NCBI GenBank assembly: GCA_027306915.1
Contig: DAHUYW010000013.1
Span: 24,804 to 88,803, forward strand
Length of the DNA: 64,000 nt
Direction of reading: 5' to 3'
DNA from: Spirochaetales bacterium
GTDB taxonomy: Bacteria > Spirochaetota > Spirochaetia > DAHUYW01
Numbering within the stretch: position 1 is the first letter of the stretch; each line of letters opens with the position of its first letter. Below, in pieces: positions 17,150 through 26,073 of the stretch. The notes under the pieces are model-generated. The model did not search any database. It saw only the letters and a list, made by a program, of their open reading frames with translations, and was not told the origin of the DNA. The translations under genes and the position numbers were made by a program.

Positions 17150-18773
17150 ACTTCTCCCGGTAGACCGAGGGGCTCTCCCCGGTGATCTTCTTGAAGATGA
17201 GGCTGAAATAGTGGGAGTCGCTGTAGCCGACCGAATCGGCAATCTCATAGCTTCGCAGCCCGCTTGTCTTGAAGAGCTCCTTGGCCTTCTCGATCCGCAC
17301 CTGAGTCAGATATTCGACGAAGGTCTTGTCGGTGTGCCTCTTGAACATGGTGCAGAAGTAGCTGGTGCTCGTTCCGATCGCCCGGCAGACATCGGAAAGC
17401 GAAAGGGCGGGACTCCCGAAGTGGGCGCGGATGTACTCTTCCGCCTCCCTCGCCTTAAGGCGGGAGAGGTCGTCTCGACGGCGCTCGACCGTCTCCGTCG
17501 CCTTCCGGAGGAGCACCTTCAGCCATTCTGCGATCTCCTCGAGCGTCTTCAGACCCTGGACTGCTACAAAGGGACTCCCCTCCTCGAAGAGGAGCTCCTC
17601 CTCCCGAATCCCGAGCTCCGACAAGGATTGGATAACGAAGGCAAGCGTCGTCTCGATGATGTTCCGGGAGCGGCGAGTCGAGGCATTGGCCTGCTGAAGC
17701 AAGCCCACCATCCCATCGATGAGCTGCTCGATCTCGCGGTAGGTTCCCGTGCGGATCGCCGCCGAGAGCCTGCGGCCGAGCTCCGCCGCGTCCACGCTCT
17801 TCTCCCGCTCGCCTGCGGCAACCGAGCGAAAGGAGATCACCTGATTCCGACCGAGAACCAGGCGGTGCTCCAACGCGGAAAGCGCTTCGCGGTAGGATTG
17901 GCTCACGAGGGCCAGCCCGCAAATCGGACGGCCCGCCCCGACGGTGGCGGTGGCCGGAAGGCCCTTTGACACTCCGTCGCGGATCTCCTCGGCCAATCGG
18001 AGAGCAGCGCGCTCCAGCCCCGGCTCGTCGCCTCCAGAAAGCACGAGGACGATCTGATCCCGCGCATTTTGAAAGCTCGCGACGCCCGCGGACGGCGACT
18101 CTCCCGAGGCGCCGCCAACGAGACGCTGGCTTTGCTCGTCGGCGATGTTCTTGATGGCAAGCTCCATGAGCTCCCGATCGGGCGCGTCGGCGGCGTGGTC
18201 GGGGCTGTCCAAGTCAATCACCATCGCCTGGTAGAAGGGACCCGGAAGAGAAAGGCCGCAGGCATCGAGGCGCGGGCGGATCTCGCTCTCGTCGAATCCT
18301 CCCGAGGCAAGGCGATTGAGAACCCTCTCCCGAAGGAGAGGCAGGCTCTCGCTGAGCTGCCTCCTTACCCTGTCCAGATCCCTCTTGCGCTCGGCCTCGC
18401 TGTCGAGCTCGGCGCGCAGAGAGTCGAGGAGCTCGCGGAGCTCGTCGGCAGTGATGGGCTTGAGGATGAAGTCCTCGACCCGAAGCTTCACCGCCTCCTG
18501 GGCGTAGCCGAACTCATCGTAGCCGGTGAGGAGCACCACCTTGATCTGGGGGTAGCGCTCACGGACGTAGCGGGCGAGATCGAGCCCGTCGACGAACGGC
18601 ATGCAGATATCGGTGAGCACCACGTCCGGCTGGAGGGAATCGATCGCTTCGAGCCCCGCCCTCCCGTCGGCGCAGGCGCCAAGAAAGCTGAAGCCGTGGC
18701 GCGCCCAGTCGATGTTGTCCCGGACGCCCTCGCGGATGATGACCTCGTCATCGATGAGGAGAAACGAGTACAC
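17133..18773 (-). CDS. YesN-family response regulator with AraC HTH
   Basis: The protein has 546 residues: receiver domain (D8-D9, phospho-Asp55 in LTDICMPFVDG, Lys in ILKPIT), a long central linker region (~130-430) of the type found in YesN proteins, and a C-terminal AraC/XylS double HTH (LSDVCRAIGTSTSYFCTMFK and the end motif GYSDSHYFSLIFKK). It starts at GTG 18773 with AGGGGAGG seven bases upstream. It is the first gene of the minus-strand operon and presumably activates the importer in response to the sugar sensed by the kinase pair. Confidence 0.92.
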   Translation of the reverse strand: MYSFLLIDDEVIIREGVRDNIDWARHGFSFLGACADGRAGLEAIDSLQPDVVLTDICMPFVDGLDLARYVRERYPQIKVVLLTGYDEFGYAQEAVKLRVEDFILKPITADELRELLDSLRAELDSEAERKRDLDRVRRQLSESLPLLRERVLNRLASGGFDESEIRPRLDACGLSLPGPFYQAMVIDLDSPDHAADAPDRELMELAIKNIADEQSQRLVGGASGESPSAGVASFQNARDQIVLVLSGGDEPGLERAALRLAEEIRDGVSKGLPATATVGAGRPICGLALVSQSYREALSALEHRLVLGRNQVISFRSVAAGEREKSVDAAELGRRLSAAIRTGTYREIEQLIDGMVGLLQQANASTRRSRNIIETTLAFVIQSLSELGIREEELLFEEGSPFVAVQGLKTLEEIAEWLKVLLRKATETVERRRDDLSRLKAREAEEYIRAHFGSPALSLSDVCRAIGTSTSYFCTMFKRHTDKTFVEYLTQVRIEKAKELFKTSGLRSYEIADSVGYSDSHYFSLIFKKITGESPSVYREKYVARR

Positions 18774-18998
18774 GAGCTGCCTCCCCTTTTCTCGTTTCGT
18801 TCTATGACGTGTGGAACGGCTTTTTGGCGATCATGTTTTGCTGATGCGAGACGGAGCCCGCGCGTTCTTGATTCCCGGCCCGCGCAATCCTCCGGATCGA
18901 GGTGAGGCGCGCGAAAGGGCTTCCCGCGCCTCTTCGAGTACTATAGCAGAGAATCGGTCGCATGGGAATTCTTCCACGCACCGCGCAGTTGTGCAATA

Positions 18999-19013
18999 CT
19001 CCTTAAGAAGGAG
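18999..19013 (+). promoter_or_regulatory. Hairpin that encloses the ribosome-binding site
   Basis: CTCCTT (18999-19004), loop AAG, AAGGAG (19008-19013). The right arm is itself the Shine-Dalgarno sequence of the next gene, so folding would hide it. The 246-bp divergent gap (18774-19019) contains no other clear element. Confidence 0.45.
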
Positions 19014-19019
19014 ACTGAC

Positions 19020-19916
19020 CTGTCCATCCTGCTCTCGATCGCGCTCATAACCGTTTGTGCCCTTCTCTGGGATATCGGGATAGTGCTGCAGAAGCTCGCA
19101 GTCATCGAGATGCCGCCAATCGGTGTTGGGCGGAACCTCCCGCGAACGCTCTCTGCGGTTCTGCATTCGACACGCTGGATGGCCGGCCTCGCCGCCTCCG
19201 CCGCCGGCTGGGGGCTCTTTGCCGCGGCGCTCACCTTTACCCCCGTCTCGGTTGCGCGCACGATCCAGGGGTCCGGTTTCGTGGTGCTCGCCATCTTCTC
19301 GCTCCTCTTTCTCAGGCATCGCCTCTCAGCGGTCGAATGGATCGGCGTTCTCCTCGTCACCGCGGGGATCGCGGCCCTCGGGTTGGGAGAGTCCGGCGGC
19401 GGAGCGATTCGGGATAGGGTCGCCGCCGCCCCGCTTATCACCGCCGTGCTCATCTGCCTCGCGGCTTGCGCCGCGATCTACCTCTTGCGCCGGCTCCTGC
19501 GGGAGCGCCTGCCGTGGGTGGCAGTCTTTTCAGTCATCGCGGGAATCCTGCTCGGTCTTGGGGATGTTGCGACGAAGCTTGTCATCGACGATATCCAGGA
19601 TCAGACCCCGGCTGCAGCGACGGCCCTCGCCGGTCTCTTCCTCATCCTTTTCTACGTCGCCGGATTTCTCATCCTTTCGCGCGCCTACCAGCACGGGCGG
19701 GCGATTGCGGCAACCGCGGTGTCGGACCTTTGCTCTCGGCTTGTCGCCATCTTCCTCGGGGTGGCCGCGCTGGGCGAGTCCCTTGCAGCGAGCGCGTACC
19801 TCCGAAACCTGCAGGTAGGCGGTTATGCGGCCGTTCTCGCGGGGGCAGTGCTCCTCGCGCGCTTCTCCGGTGAGGAGCTTGCGGCAGGCCTCGCCCATGC
19901 GGACCCGGTGCAGTAG
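19020..19916 (+). CDS. DMT/EamA-superfamily membrane transporter
   Basis: This is a polytopic membrane protein with about nine or ten hydrophobic segments. The frame has no ATG, GTG or TTG before GTG 19083, but translation from CTG 19020, six bases after AAGGAG, restores the first membrane helix including [16 protein letters not shown], which closely resembles helix 1 of DMT-family exporters. I therefore place the start at CTG 19020 (298 residues) with caution; GTG 19083 gives 277 residues and loses most of that helix. The role would be export or exchange of a small metabolite; substrate unknown. The non-standard start and the SD hairpin suggest low or regulated translation. Confidence 0.68.
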   Translation: MSILLSIALITVCALLWDIGIVLQKLAVIEMPPIGVGRNLPRTLSAVLHSTRWMAGLAASAAGWGLFAAALTFTPVSVARTIQGSGFVVLAIFSLLFLRHRLSAVEWIGVLLVTAGIAALGLGESGGGAIRDRVAAAPLITAVLICLAACAAIYLLRRLLRERLPWVAVFSVIAGILLGLGDVATKLVIDDIQDQTPAAATALAGLFLILFYVAGFLILSRAYQHGRAIAATAVSDLCSRLVAIFLGVAALGESLAASAYLRNLQVGGYAAVLAGAVLLARFSGEELAAGLAHADPVQ

Positions 19917-20005
19917 GCGGAGCGCCTGCAGCCGGCTCTCGCGTAGCATCGTTTTCGATTTGGTGTCATGCTGCTAACGATTCACTAGCGCGGGAGGGGT
20001 CCGCA

Positions 20006-20974
20006 ATGAAAGCGATTCGTGTGCATGAATACGGGCAAGAAGACAAGCTCAAGCTTGAGCAGGTTTCAGTGCCTTCGCCGGGGCCGGGACAGGTCCGGAT
20101 CAAGGTCGAGGCCGTCGGCCTCAACTTCGTCGACATCTACAATCGAAAAGGGCTCTACGGCCAGCCGCTGCCGTTCACGCCTGGAGCCGAATGTTCCGGG
20201 GTGATCGACGCAGTGGGCGAGGGGGTTTTGGACTTTGCGCTTGGCGATCGAGTCGCTACCGAGAGGGCCCTTGGAACCTACGCCGAACTCACTGTCGCTC
20301 CCGCAAGCGGAGTGTACCGGCTCCCCGCGGAGGTCAGCACGCGCCAAGCGGCGGCGGTCATCCTCCAAGGGCTTACGGCTCACTACCTCGCCTATTCCAC
20401 CTATCCACTGAAGCAAGGCGACACCGCCCTCGTCCACGCCGCTGCCGGAGGAGTCGGCCTGCTCCTCGTGCAGATTGCCAAACGCCAGGGAGCCCGGGTC
20501 ATCGGTACGGTCTCGACGGAGGAGAAGGCTGCCCTCGCCAAGTCCGCGGGGGCCGACGAGATCATCCTCTACGAAAAGCTCGATTTCGCGAAAGAGACGC
20601 GCCGCCTCACGGAGGGCCGCGGGGTCGAGGTGGTCTACGACTCCGTCGGAAAGGCCACCTTCGACAAGAGCCTTGATTGCCTTAAAGAGCGGGGATACCT
20701 GGTCCTCTTCGGACAATCGAGCGGACCGGTTCCTCCGGTCGATCCGCAGATCCTCAATCGCAAGGGCTCCCTCTTCCTGACGAGACCGACCCTCGGCAGC
20801 TACACCCTCACGCGGGAGGAGTTTCTATGGCGGGCGAACGATGTCTTTGGGTGGATGGCTGCAGGAGAGCTTTCCGTCCGGATCGATCGCACCTTCCCGT
20901 TGAGCGAGGCGGCTACCGCTCATCGCTACATCGAGAGCCGGCAGTCAAAAGGAAAGCTCCTCCTCACCCTCTGA
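20006..20974 (+). CDS. NADPH:quinone oxidoreductase (zeta-crystallin type)
   Basis: This is a cytoplasmic MDR-family enzyme of 322 residues without zinc-binding cysteines. It has the quinone-oxidoreductase N-terminus ([16 protein letters not shown]), the nucleotide-binding motif [16 protein letters not shown] and the C-terminal [17 protein letters not shown] typical of QorA. The usual reaction is one- or two-electron reduction of quinones with NADPH. It starts 89 bp after the transporter gene and is read in the same direction. The length matches the family. No regulatory element is evident in the gap. Confidence 0.88.
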   Translation: MKAIRVHEYGQEDKLKLEQVSVPSPGPGQVRIKVEAVGLNFVDIYNRKGLYGQPLPFTPGAECSGVIDAVGEGVLDFALGDRVATERALGTYAELTVAPASGVYRLPAEVSTRQAAAVILQGLTAHYLAYSTYPLKQGDTALVHAAAGGVGLLLVQIAKRQGARVIGTVSTEEKAALAKSAGADEIILYEKLDFAKETRRLTEGRGVEVVYDSVGKATFDKSLDCLKERGYLVLFGQSSGPVPPVDPQILNRKGSLFLTRPTLGSYTLTREEFLWRANDVFGWMAAGELSVRIDRTFPLSEAATAHRYIESRQSKGKLLLTL

Positions 20975-21065
20975 ACACCGAAACACGCGTCGGTCTCTCG
21001 AGGGCGAGAACCCTCCGCGGAGCGTCCATCGCGAAGCCGAGGGTCTGGTCGCTCCGCACTCGCTC

Positions 21066-21851
21066 TCAGAGCACCTTCGACAGGCGCCGGAAGACAAAGC
21101 GGCGGCCCCTCCCCAGATCGACAAGAAGCGGTCGCTCCTCGGCGAACCCCAGGCGCAGGTAGAACGCACGGGCGCCTTCGTTGTGCTCTTCCACGTCAAG
21201 AACGAGACGCTCCGCCCCGAGCCCGCGCGCTCGCGCCTCACCGGCGCCGAGAAGCCGCCGGCCGAGGCCGCGCCGGCGCGATTCCGGCAGCAGGGCTATG
21301 TTCGAAACGTAGTAGTCGCTCGCTTCGATCCCGGAGAGCGCACGTCCGGCCCGCGCAAGCAGCGGGAGGCGCGCGGCGAGCCCGGCTCCATACCACCGGA
21401 AGAACAGGCGCGCTGCCGGCAGCCTTTCGGCTCGCATCTCCCGCCCCATCGAGGCAACAAGCGCGCCGACAACAGGTGAAGTAGACGGCCCCCCTTCCTT
21501 TCCCGGCGCGCCCGACGAGCCCTCGCCAACGTCGCGCAACGCGCCGACAACAGGTGAAGCAGATGGCCCCCCTTCCTTTCCCGGCGCGCCCGACGAGCCC
21601 TCGCCAACGTCGCGCAACGCGCTGAAGAGGGGTGGTCGGCGCGGATCGTCGCGGTCTTCCGCAATCACGAGCGTGTGCTCGCCGCTGTATGGATTGCGCG
21701 GCCGAGTCTGGAGATGGGTAAGAAGAGCGCCCGCACGCGCGCCAAAGAGCGCCGCAAGCAGGCCGCAATCCGAGAGAAGAATAAGCTCGGATACCTGCGT
21801 CGATTCCGCTTCCGTTGGAGGTCGAACGCAGTTCACCGGGAAAGTAGCCAC
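21066..21851 (-). CDS. GNAT-family N-acetyltransferase with tandem repeat insertion
   Basis: The protein has 261 residues. The C-terminal third is a GNAT domain: LPESRRRGLGRRLLGAGEAR (acetyl-CoA loop R/Q-x-x-G-x-G/A) followed by VLDVEEHNEGARAFYLRLGF. The first ~75 residues look like the N-terminal part of the fold (LVIAEDRDDPRRPP). Between them lie two almost identical 26-residue units (core GSSGAPGKEGGPS) encoded by the 78-bp tandem repeat at 21463-21618, which look inserted into a surface loop. The start ATG 21851 overlaps the kinase gene end by 19 bp, suggesting coupling. Acetyl acceptor unknown. Confidence 0.78.
   Translation of the reverse strand: MATFPVNCVRPPTEAESTQVSELILLSDCGLLAALFGARAGALLTHLQTRPRNPYSGEHTLVIAEDRDDPRRPPLFSALRDVGEGSSGAPGKEGGPSASPVVGALRDVGEGSSGAPGKEGGPSTSPVVGALVASMGREMRAERLPAARLFFRWYGAGLAARLPLLARAGRALSGIEASDYYVSNIALLPESRRRGLGRRLLGAGEARARGLGAERLVLDVEEHNEGARAFYLRLGFAEERPLLVDLGRGRRFVFRRLSKVL
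21463..21618 (-). repeat. Two tandem 78-bp in-frame repeat units inside the GNAT gene
   Basis: Copy A is 21463-21540 and copy B 21541-21618. They differ at only two positions and each encodes 26 residues in frame. Near-identity suggests a recent duplication. A diverged third copy is recognisable in the uvrA gene at 43372-43450: the amino-acid core SSGAPGKE is identical and the 11-base core GGGAAAGGAAG is conserved. Confidence 0.93.
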
Positions 21852-23485
21852 AGGAGGAGCGCGGCGTCGACGATGCCGAATCCCAGCGCCAGATCCTGGT
21901 GGTTGCCGAGGTAGAGCACCGTGCCGGCAAGCAGGAATGCGGCGAAAATGATGGAAGCGCCAAGCTTGCGGGCGGCTCGCTCGAGGCGAACGACGTGCGC
22001 CTTCAGCTCGGGTATTCGGACGTCGAGCTTTCCCTCCTCCGCCCGCTCCAGGAGCGCCTCGGTCCGTTTCGGGAGGCCGGTAACGAATCGCGCAATATCA
22101 GCAAGCTCGGCCGTCATCCTGCGGAATCCCCCGCCGGCATCCGCTCGGATGAGCCTCTCGGCATAGGGTGCGATGCTCTTCCAAACGTTGTAGTCCGGGT
22201 CGAGCCCCGCCGCCATCCCGGAGAGGATGGCAAGGCACCGCCCGAGGAGAATAAGGTGCTCTGGCACCTGGAAGGGCATTTCGTAGAGCAGGTCGCCGAA
22301 CTCCCGAGCGAACCCCCGGAGCTCCTCCCCGCTCATCTCGACGATTTCCTTGGTCGGTCTCCCCCAGATCCGCTCGAAGACCTTGCGGTTCGCTCGCTCG
22401 AGGAGCTCCAGATCGGCGCCGGGAAGCAGCACGCCGAGCCTCTTGTAGGCGCCCACAAGACGGGCGGCGTCCCTCGTACCCACGGCGATGAGCGCTTCGC
22501 GAAGCCCAGTGAAGGTATCCGGCGGAAGCACCCCGGCCATCCCGAAATCGACGAAGTTGAGCCGAAACGCTCCCCGTCTATCGGCAGGGGACGCCGGCTG
22601 GACGAAGAGATTGCCCGGATGCGGATCGGCGTGGAAGAAACCGTCCTCGAAAAGCTGCTTGAGGTATGCGTCCACCAGTCGGTCGGCCACCTCCTTGCGC
22701 GCGATTCCCGCCGCCTCGATCACCCCGTAGTCGGTAATCTTTATCGCGCTGACATCCTCGAGTGCGAGCACGCGGCGGGTGGTGTGGCTCCAGATCACCG
22801 CTGGCACTCGGATAGTGGGGCGGCCTTTGAAGTTCTCCTTAAATCGCTCGGCGTTCTTCCCCTCGTGAAGGTAGTCGATCTCCTCGGAGAGGGTACGGCT
22901 GAACTCCTCGACCAGCGCCGGGAGGTTGACGTGGCGACTGACCGTCTTGAAGCGGTGGAGTCTCGTCGCGACCACCCGCAGCGCCGCGAGGTCGACCTTG
23001 ACGATCTCCTCGATGTTGGGGCGCTGGACCTTCACGACTATCGAGGGAAACGGCGCGCCCCCCGTGGAATCGCCGGCGAGCCTGGCCTCGTGTACCTGGC
23101 CGATGGAGGCTGCGGCCACTGGCTCAGGGCTGAAGCTCGCAAACAGCTGCTCGAGCGGCCTTCCAAACTCCCCCTCGATGACCCGGCGTACCTCCTCGAT
23201 CGCCTCGGCTGCTACCTCGTCTTGCAGCCCGGCAAGCTCGCTCGTGACCTCCCGCGGAAGGACGTCGAGTCGAGAGGAAAGAAACTGGCCGACCTTGATG
23301 AGAACGCCCCCCATGGTGACGGCGAGGGAGCGGAAGGTAGCGGCGATGCGGCGGATGCGGGCGGGCCGGGTGCGCTCGGAAAGGCCTCGAAAACCGATCC
23401 TTGGAAGGACAAAGTCCCACCAGACCGTGCGCGCCGTCGCGATGCCAAAGAAGCGAACAATCTGACGATGGCGGGCGCGAAGCAT
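21833..23485 (-). CDS. ABC1/UbiB/AarF-family atypical kinase
   Basis: The protein has 550 residues. It has the family signatures KVGQFLSSR (KxGQ motif), the VVVKVQRP lysine strand, EEIDYLHEGKNAERF (ExD), FHADPHPGNLF and NFVDFGMAG (metal-binding DFG-like), and two C-terminal membrane helices (ASIIFAAFLLAGTVLYL, LGFGIVDAALLLWLLS). These atypical kinases/ATPases act at the membrane on isoprenoid-lipid metabolism, classically ubiquinone synthesis. The organism is probably anaerobic, so the lipid involved is unknown. The GNAT gene overlaps its end. Length is normal. Confidence 0.9.
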   Translation of the reverse strand: MLRARHRQIVRFFGIATARTVWWDFVLPRIGFRGLSERTRPARIRRIAATFRSLAVTMGGVLIKVGQFLSSRLDVLPREVTSELAGLQDEVAAEAIEEVRRVIEGEFGRPLEQLFASFSPEPVAAASIGQVHEARLAGDSTGGAPFPSIVVKVQRPNIEEIVKVDLAALRVVATRLHRFKTVSRHVNLPALVEEFSRTLSEEIDYLHEGKNAERFKENFKGRPTIRVPAVIWSHTTRRVLALEDVSAIKITDYGVIEAAGIARKEVADRLVDAYLKQLFEDGFFHADPHPGNLFVQPASPADRRGAFRLNFVDFGMAGVLPPDTFTGLREALIAVGTRDAARLVGAYKRLGVLLPGADLELLERANRKVFERIWGRPTKEIVEMSGEELRGFAREFGDLLYEMPFQVPEHLILLGRCLAILSGMAAGLDPDYNVWKSIAPYAERLIRADAGGGFRRMTAELADIARFVTGLPKRTEALLERAEEGKLDVRIPELKAHVVRLERAARKLGASIIFAAFLLAGTVLYLGNHQDLALGFGIVDAALLLWLLSR

Positions 23486-23564
23486 GTTCCCCAGTATAGC
23501 CCGTCATTCCGATCGGCGCTACCATGAGGCAAAAGGAAAAGATTGAGCCTGTCGGCTGACCGCA

Positions 23565-24950
23565 TCAGCGCGGCGGCAGTATCCCCCGGGCGCAGGCCGC
23601 AGCGCGCTCGAGAAGGAGCTCTCGCTCGCGCGCGTTGCGGGTGAGGGATGCGGCACGCTCAAGCTCGTTGCGTGCCTCCTCGAAGCGGCCGAGCTTTGCC
23701 AGAAGATCGCCACGCACGCTCGGCAAAAGGTGGTAATCCGCAAGCGCGGTCTCCGAAGTCAGCCTGTCCGCCACTTCGAGGCCGGCCTCGGGGCCGTAGG
23801 CCATCGCGACGGCCACCGCGCGATTCAGCTCAACGACGGGCGAAGGGCTGAGCTGGGCGAGGGCCTCGTAGAGCGCGGCGATGCGAGCCCAATCGGTCTC
23901 CTCAGCCATCCTCGCCCGGGCGTGACAGGCGACGATCGCGGCCTGGAGCGCGTAGGGTCCCAACGCCCCCCCGAGCAACTCAGCGCGCTCAAGCGCCTCA
24001 AAACCACGCTGGATCAACAGCCGGTCCCAGCGAGAGCGATCCTGGGCGAGGAGCAGGATCGGCTCGCCTGAGGCTCCGACGCGGGCTGATGAGCGGGAAG
24101 CCTGGATCTCCATGAGCGCGACCAGCCCGTGCACCTCCGGCTCCTTCGGCGCCAACTGGGCGAGGATTCGCCCGATGCGCAGGGCGTCCTCGCAGAGCGC
24201 CGGGCGCATCCAGTCATCGCCGGCGGTCGCGGAGTACCCTTCGTTGAAAATGAGGTAGATCGCCTCGAGCACCGAGGAGAGCCGGGCGGCAAGCTCTTCC
24301 GCGGAAGGAAGGCCGAAGGGGATCCGCGCCTCGGCGAGGGTCCGCTTGGCCCGCACGATCCGCTGCGCAATGGTCGGTTCGGAAACAAGGAAGGCCCGGG
24401 CGATCTCTTCTGCGGTCAGCCCTCCGACGAGCCGCAAGGTAAGCGCGACGCGCGCCTCCCGCGAGAGGATGGGGTGGCAGGCGATGAACATCAGGCTCAG
24501 AATGTCGTCGCCCTCGCCGAGGGCCCAGTCCAAATCGCTCATCGCCGGCTCCTTCCTCCTCTCTATCTCGCGGCCCACCTCCTCCTGCTTGCGCTCGAGC
24601 AGTCTCTTCCGGCGCAGCAGATCGATCGCACGGCGCTTGGCGGTGGTCATGAGCCACGCCCCCGGATTGTCCGGGATGCCCGACTCGGGCCACCGCTCGA
24701 GCGCCACCACAAAGGCGTCCTGCGCCAGCTCTTCAGCGAGCCCAACGTCCCTCATCATTCGCGCGAGCCCCGCGATGATCCGCGCCCCTTCGATTCTCCA
24801 GACCGCGTCGATCGCGCGGCGTGTTCTCGCCTCGGAAGGGTCGTCCGCGCCATCCGGGGGCTTCGAGGTGCACCGGGCCGCGGGCTCCTTCACGCTGTCC
24901 GGCGGCTCCTTCGCACCGCCTCGTTGCCCTCGCTGTCGCCGCCGGCTCAT
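23565..24950 (-). CDS. ECF42-type RNA polymerase sigma factor with TPR-like C-terminus
   Basis: The protein has 461 residues. The N-terminal half contains sigma region 2 (GLAEELAQDAFVVALERW, LMTTAKRRAIDLLRR) and region 4 (TAEEIARAFLVSEPTIAQRI). A long helical C-terminal extension carries the typical YLIFNEGYSAT motif followed by TPR-like repeats. This architecture, next to DGPF-motif proteins, defines the ECF42 group, in which the extension is needed for function. ATG 24950 overlaps the upstream DGPF gene by 4 bp (ATGA). The ~55 residues before region 2 are basic and low in complexity, so the exact start is uncertain. It probably transcribes its own operon from the site at 26721-26748. Confidence 0.88.
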   Translation of the reverse strand: MSRRRQRGQRGGAKEPPDSVKEPAARCTSKPPDGADDPSEARTRRAIDAVWRIEGARIIAGLARMMRDVGLAEELAQDAFVVALERWPESGIPDNPGAWLMTTAKRRAIDLLRRKRLLERKQEEVGREIERRKEPAMSDLDWALGEGDDILSLMFIACHPILSREARVALTLRLVGGLTAEEIARAFLVSEPTIAQRIVRAKRTLAEARIPFGLPSAEELAARLSSVLEAIYLIFNEGYSATAGDDWMRPALCEDALRIGRILAQLAPKEPEVHGLVALMEIQASRSSARVGASGEPILLLAQDRSRWDRLLIQRGFEALERAELLGGALGPYALQAAIVACHARARMAEETDWARIAALYEALAQLSPSPVVELNRAVAVAMAYGPEAGLEVADRLTSETALADYHLLPSVRGDLLAKLGRFEEARNELERAASLTRNARERELLLERAAACARGILPPR

Positions 24951-25342
24951 CTGGTCTGCGCGCCCTGGCCACCCGGCGGTGGTCCGTCGAAATCGGACGC
25001 CCCGTAGAGGGGCCGGATCTCGCATTCGCCGTCGCCCGCGACTTCGAGGAAGCGTTTGGCGGCCTCGACCGCCTCAGCCTTCGAGTCGAACTGCATGAGG
25101 GCGTAGCCACCGACCACCTCCTTTGCCTCCGGGAAGGGCCCGTCGGTTACGGAGTAACGCTTGGCAACGAACTCGATGCGCGTGCCCTGCGAGCTTGGCT
25201 TGAGCCCTTCACTTTCGAGGAGGTGCCCCGACCTGAAGGAGTCCGCGATGAAGGCATTCATACGGGCAAGATAGTCCGGATCCGGCATGATCCCCGCCTC
25301 GGCGTCGGGATTGTAGGGCTTGTAGAACATCATGAATCGCAT
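24947..25342 (-). CDS. YCII/DGPF-domain protein (first of two)
   Basis: This is a small cytoplasmic protein of 131 residues with the YCII-related fold, opening RFMMFYKPYNPDAEAG and carrying the diagnostic DGPF motif in VTDGPFPEAKEVVGGYALMQ. DGPF proteins are the constant partners of ECF42 sigma factors, but their biochemical role is not established. It is translationally coupled (4-bp overlap) to the sigma factor and is a paralogue of the protein encoded at 25411. Confidence 0.88.
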   Translation of the reverse strand: MRFMMFYKPYNPDAEAGIMPDPDYLARMNAFIADSFRSGHLLESEGLKPSSQGTRIEFVAKRYSVTDGPFPEAKEVVGGYALMQFDSKAEAVEAAKRFLEVAGDGECEIRPLYGASDFDGPPPGGQGAQTR

Positions 25343-25410
25343 ACATTATCTCCTTGTCACTCGGTCCTGCCGCGCGAATCAGAGGCTGCCGCAGGTACGA
25401 GCCAGTCGCC

Positions 25411-25806
25411 TTAGAACCCGGCCTTTTTCGCGGCTTCCTGAATCTCCGGCGGGAACTCCGTCATCTCCTGAACCTGGCGGATCTCGATCATCTCATTATC
25501 CGAAGCCGGACAGCGCTTCGCCCACTCTATCGCCTCTTCCTTCGATTTGACCTGGATCATCCAGTAACCGCCCACGACCTCCTTGGCCTCGGAAAAGGGG
25601 CCGTCGATCACCTTGGGCTTTCCGCCCTTGAAGGAGAGCCGTGCACCCTCGGATGGCGGACGGAGACCGTCGAGCGCGAGGAGGACCCCTGCCTTCTGAA
25701 GCGACTCGTTGTACTTCATCATCGCCTCCACCGCCTTCGGGTCGGGCATCGTGCCCGGCGCCGCCTTCTCGTATCCCTTCGGAATCATCAACATCATGAA
25801 ACGCAT
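25411..25806 (-). CDS. YCII/DGPF-domain protein (second of two)
   Basis: The protein has 131 residues, the same length as its neighbour, opening RFMMLMIPKGYEKAAPG and with the DGPF motif in VIDGPFSEAKEVVGGYWMIQ. The pair probably arose by duplication and has diverged considerably since. It lies 68 bp upstream of the first DGPF gene in the same operon. The start ATG 25806 is preceded by a GGAGG-type ribosome site on the minus strand. Confidence 0.88.
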   Translation of the reverse strand: MRFMMLMIPKGYEKAAPGTMPDPKAVEAMMKYNESLQKAGVLLALDGLRPPSEGARLSFKGGKPKVIDGPFSEAKEVVGGYWMIQVKSKEEAIEWAKRCPASDNEMIEIRQVQEMTEFPPEIQEAAKKAGF

Positions 25807-25823
25807 ATATTACCTCCGACTTG

Positions 25824-26027
25824 TTAATCGTGAAATCTCAACCCGCGCTTAACGAGCGCCTTCTGAAGCACCTTTATCGCATTTGCCCCGATGCCGTGCA
25901 GTCCTCGTACATCGGCCTCCCGGAGCTTCGCGAGCTGCTCCAAGCGAGTGATTCCCGCTTCGGCCAGGGCCCGGCGCGCAAGCGCGACAAGCTTTGCCGG
26001 GAGATCGTTAACGATTTTCCCATTCAT
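25824..26027 (-). CDS. Small helix-hairpin-helix protein
   Basis: The protein has 67 residues. The sequence LPAKLVALARRALAEAGI ... LREADVRGLHGIGANAIK matches the helix-hairpin-helix fold seen in the RNA polymerase alpha C-terminal domain and in small HhH DNA-binding proteins (the LHGIG hairpin is visible). It sits between the DHFR-like and DGPF genes, only 17 bp before the latter, so it belongs to the ECF42 operon. A DNA or polymerase contact is plausible but unproven. Confidence 0.75.
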   Translation of the reverse strand: MNGKIVNDLPAKLVALARRALAEAGITRLEQLAKLREADVRGLHGIGANAIKVLQKALVKRGLRFHD

Positions 26028-26073
26028 CCCTCAGACTTCCTTTTGCCCCGCTGTCCGACCACCGCTGTGTCGG

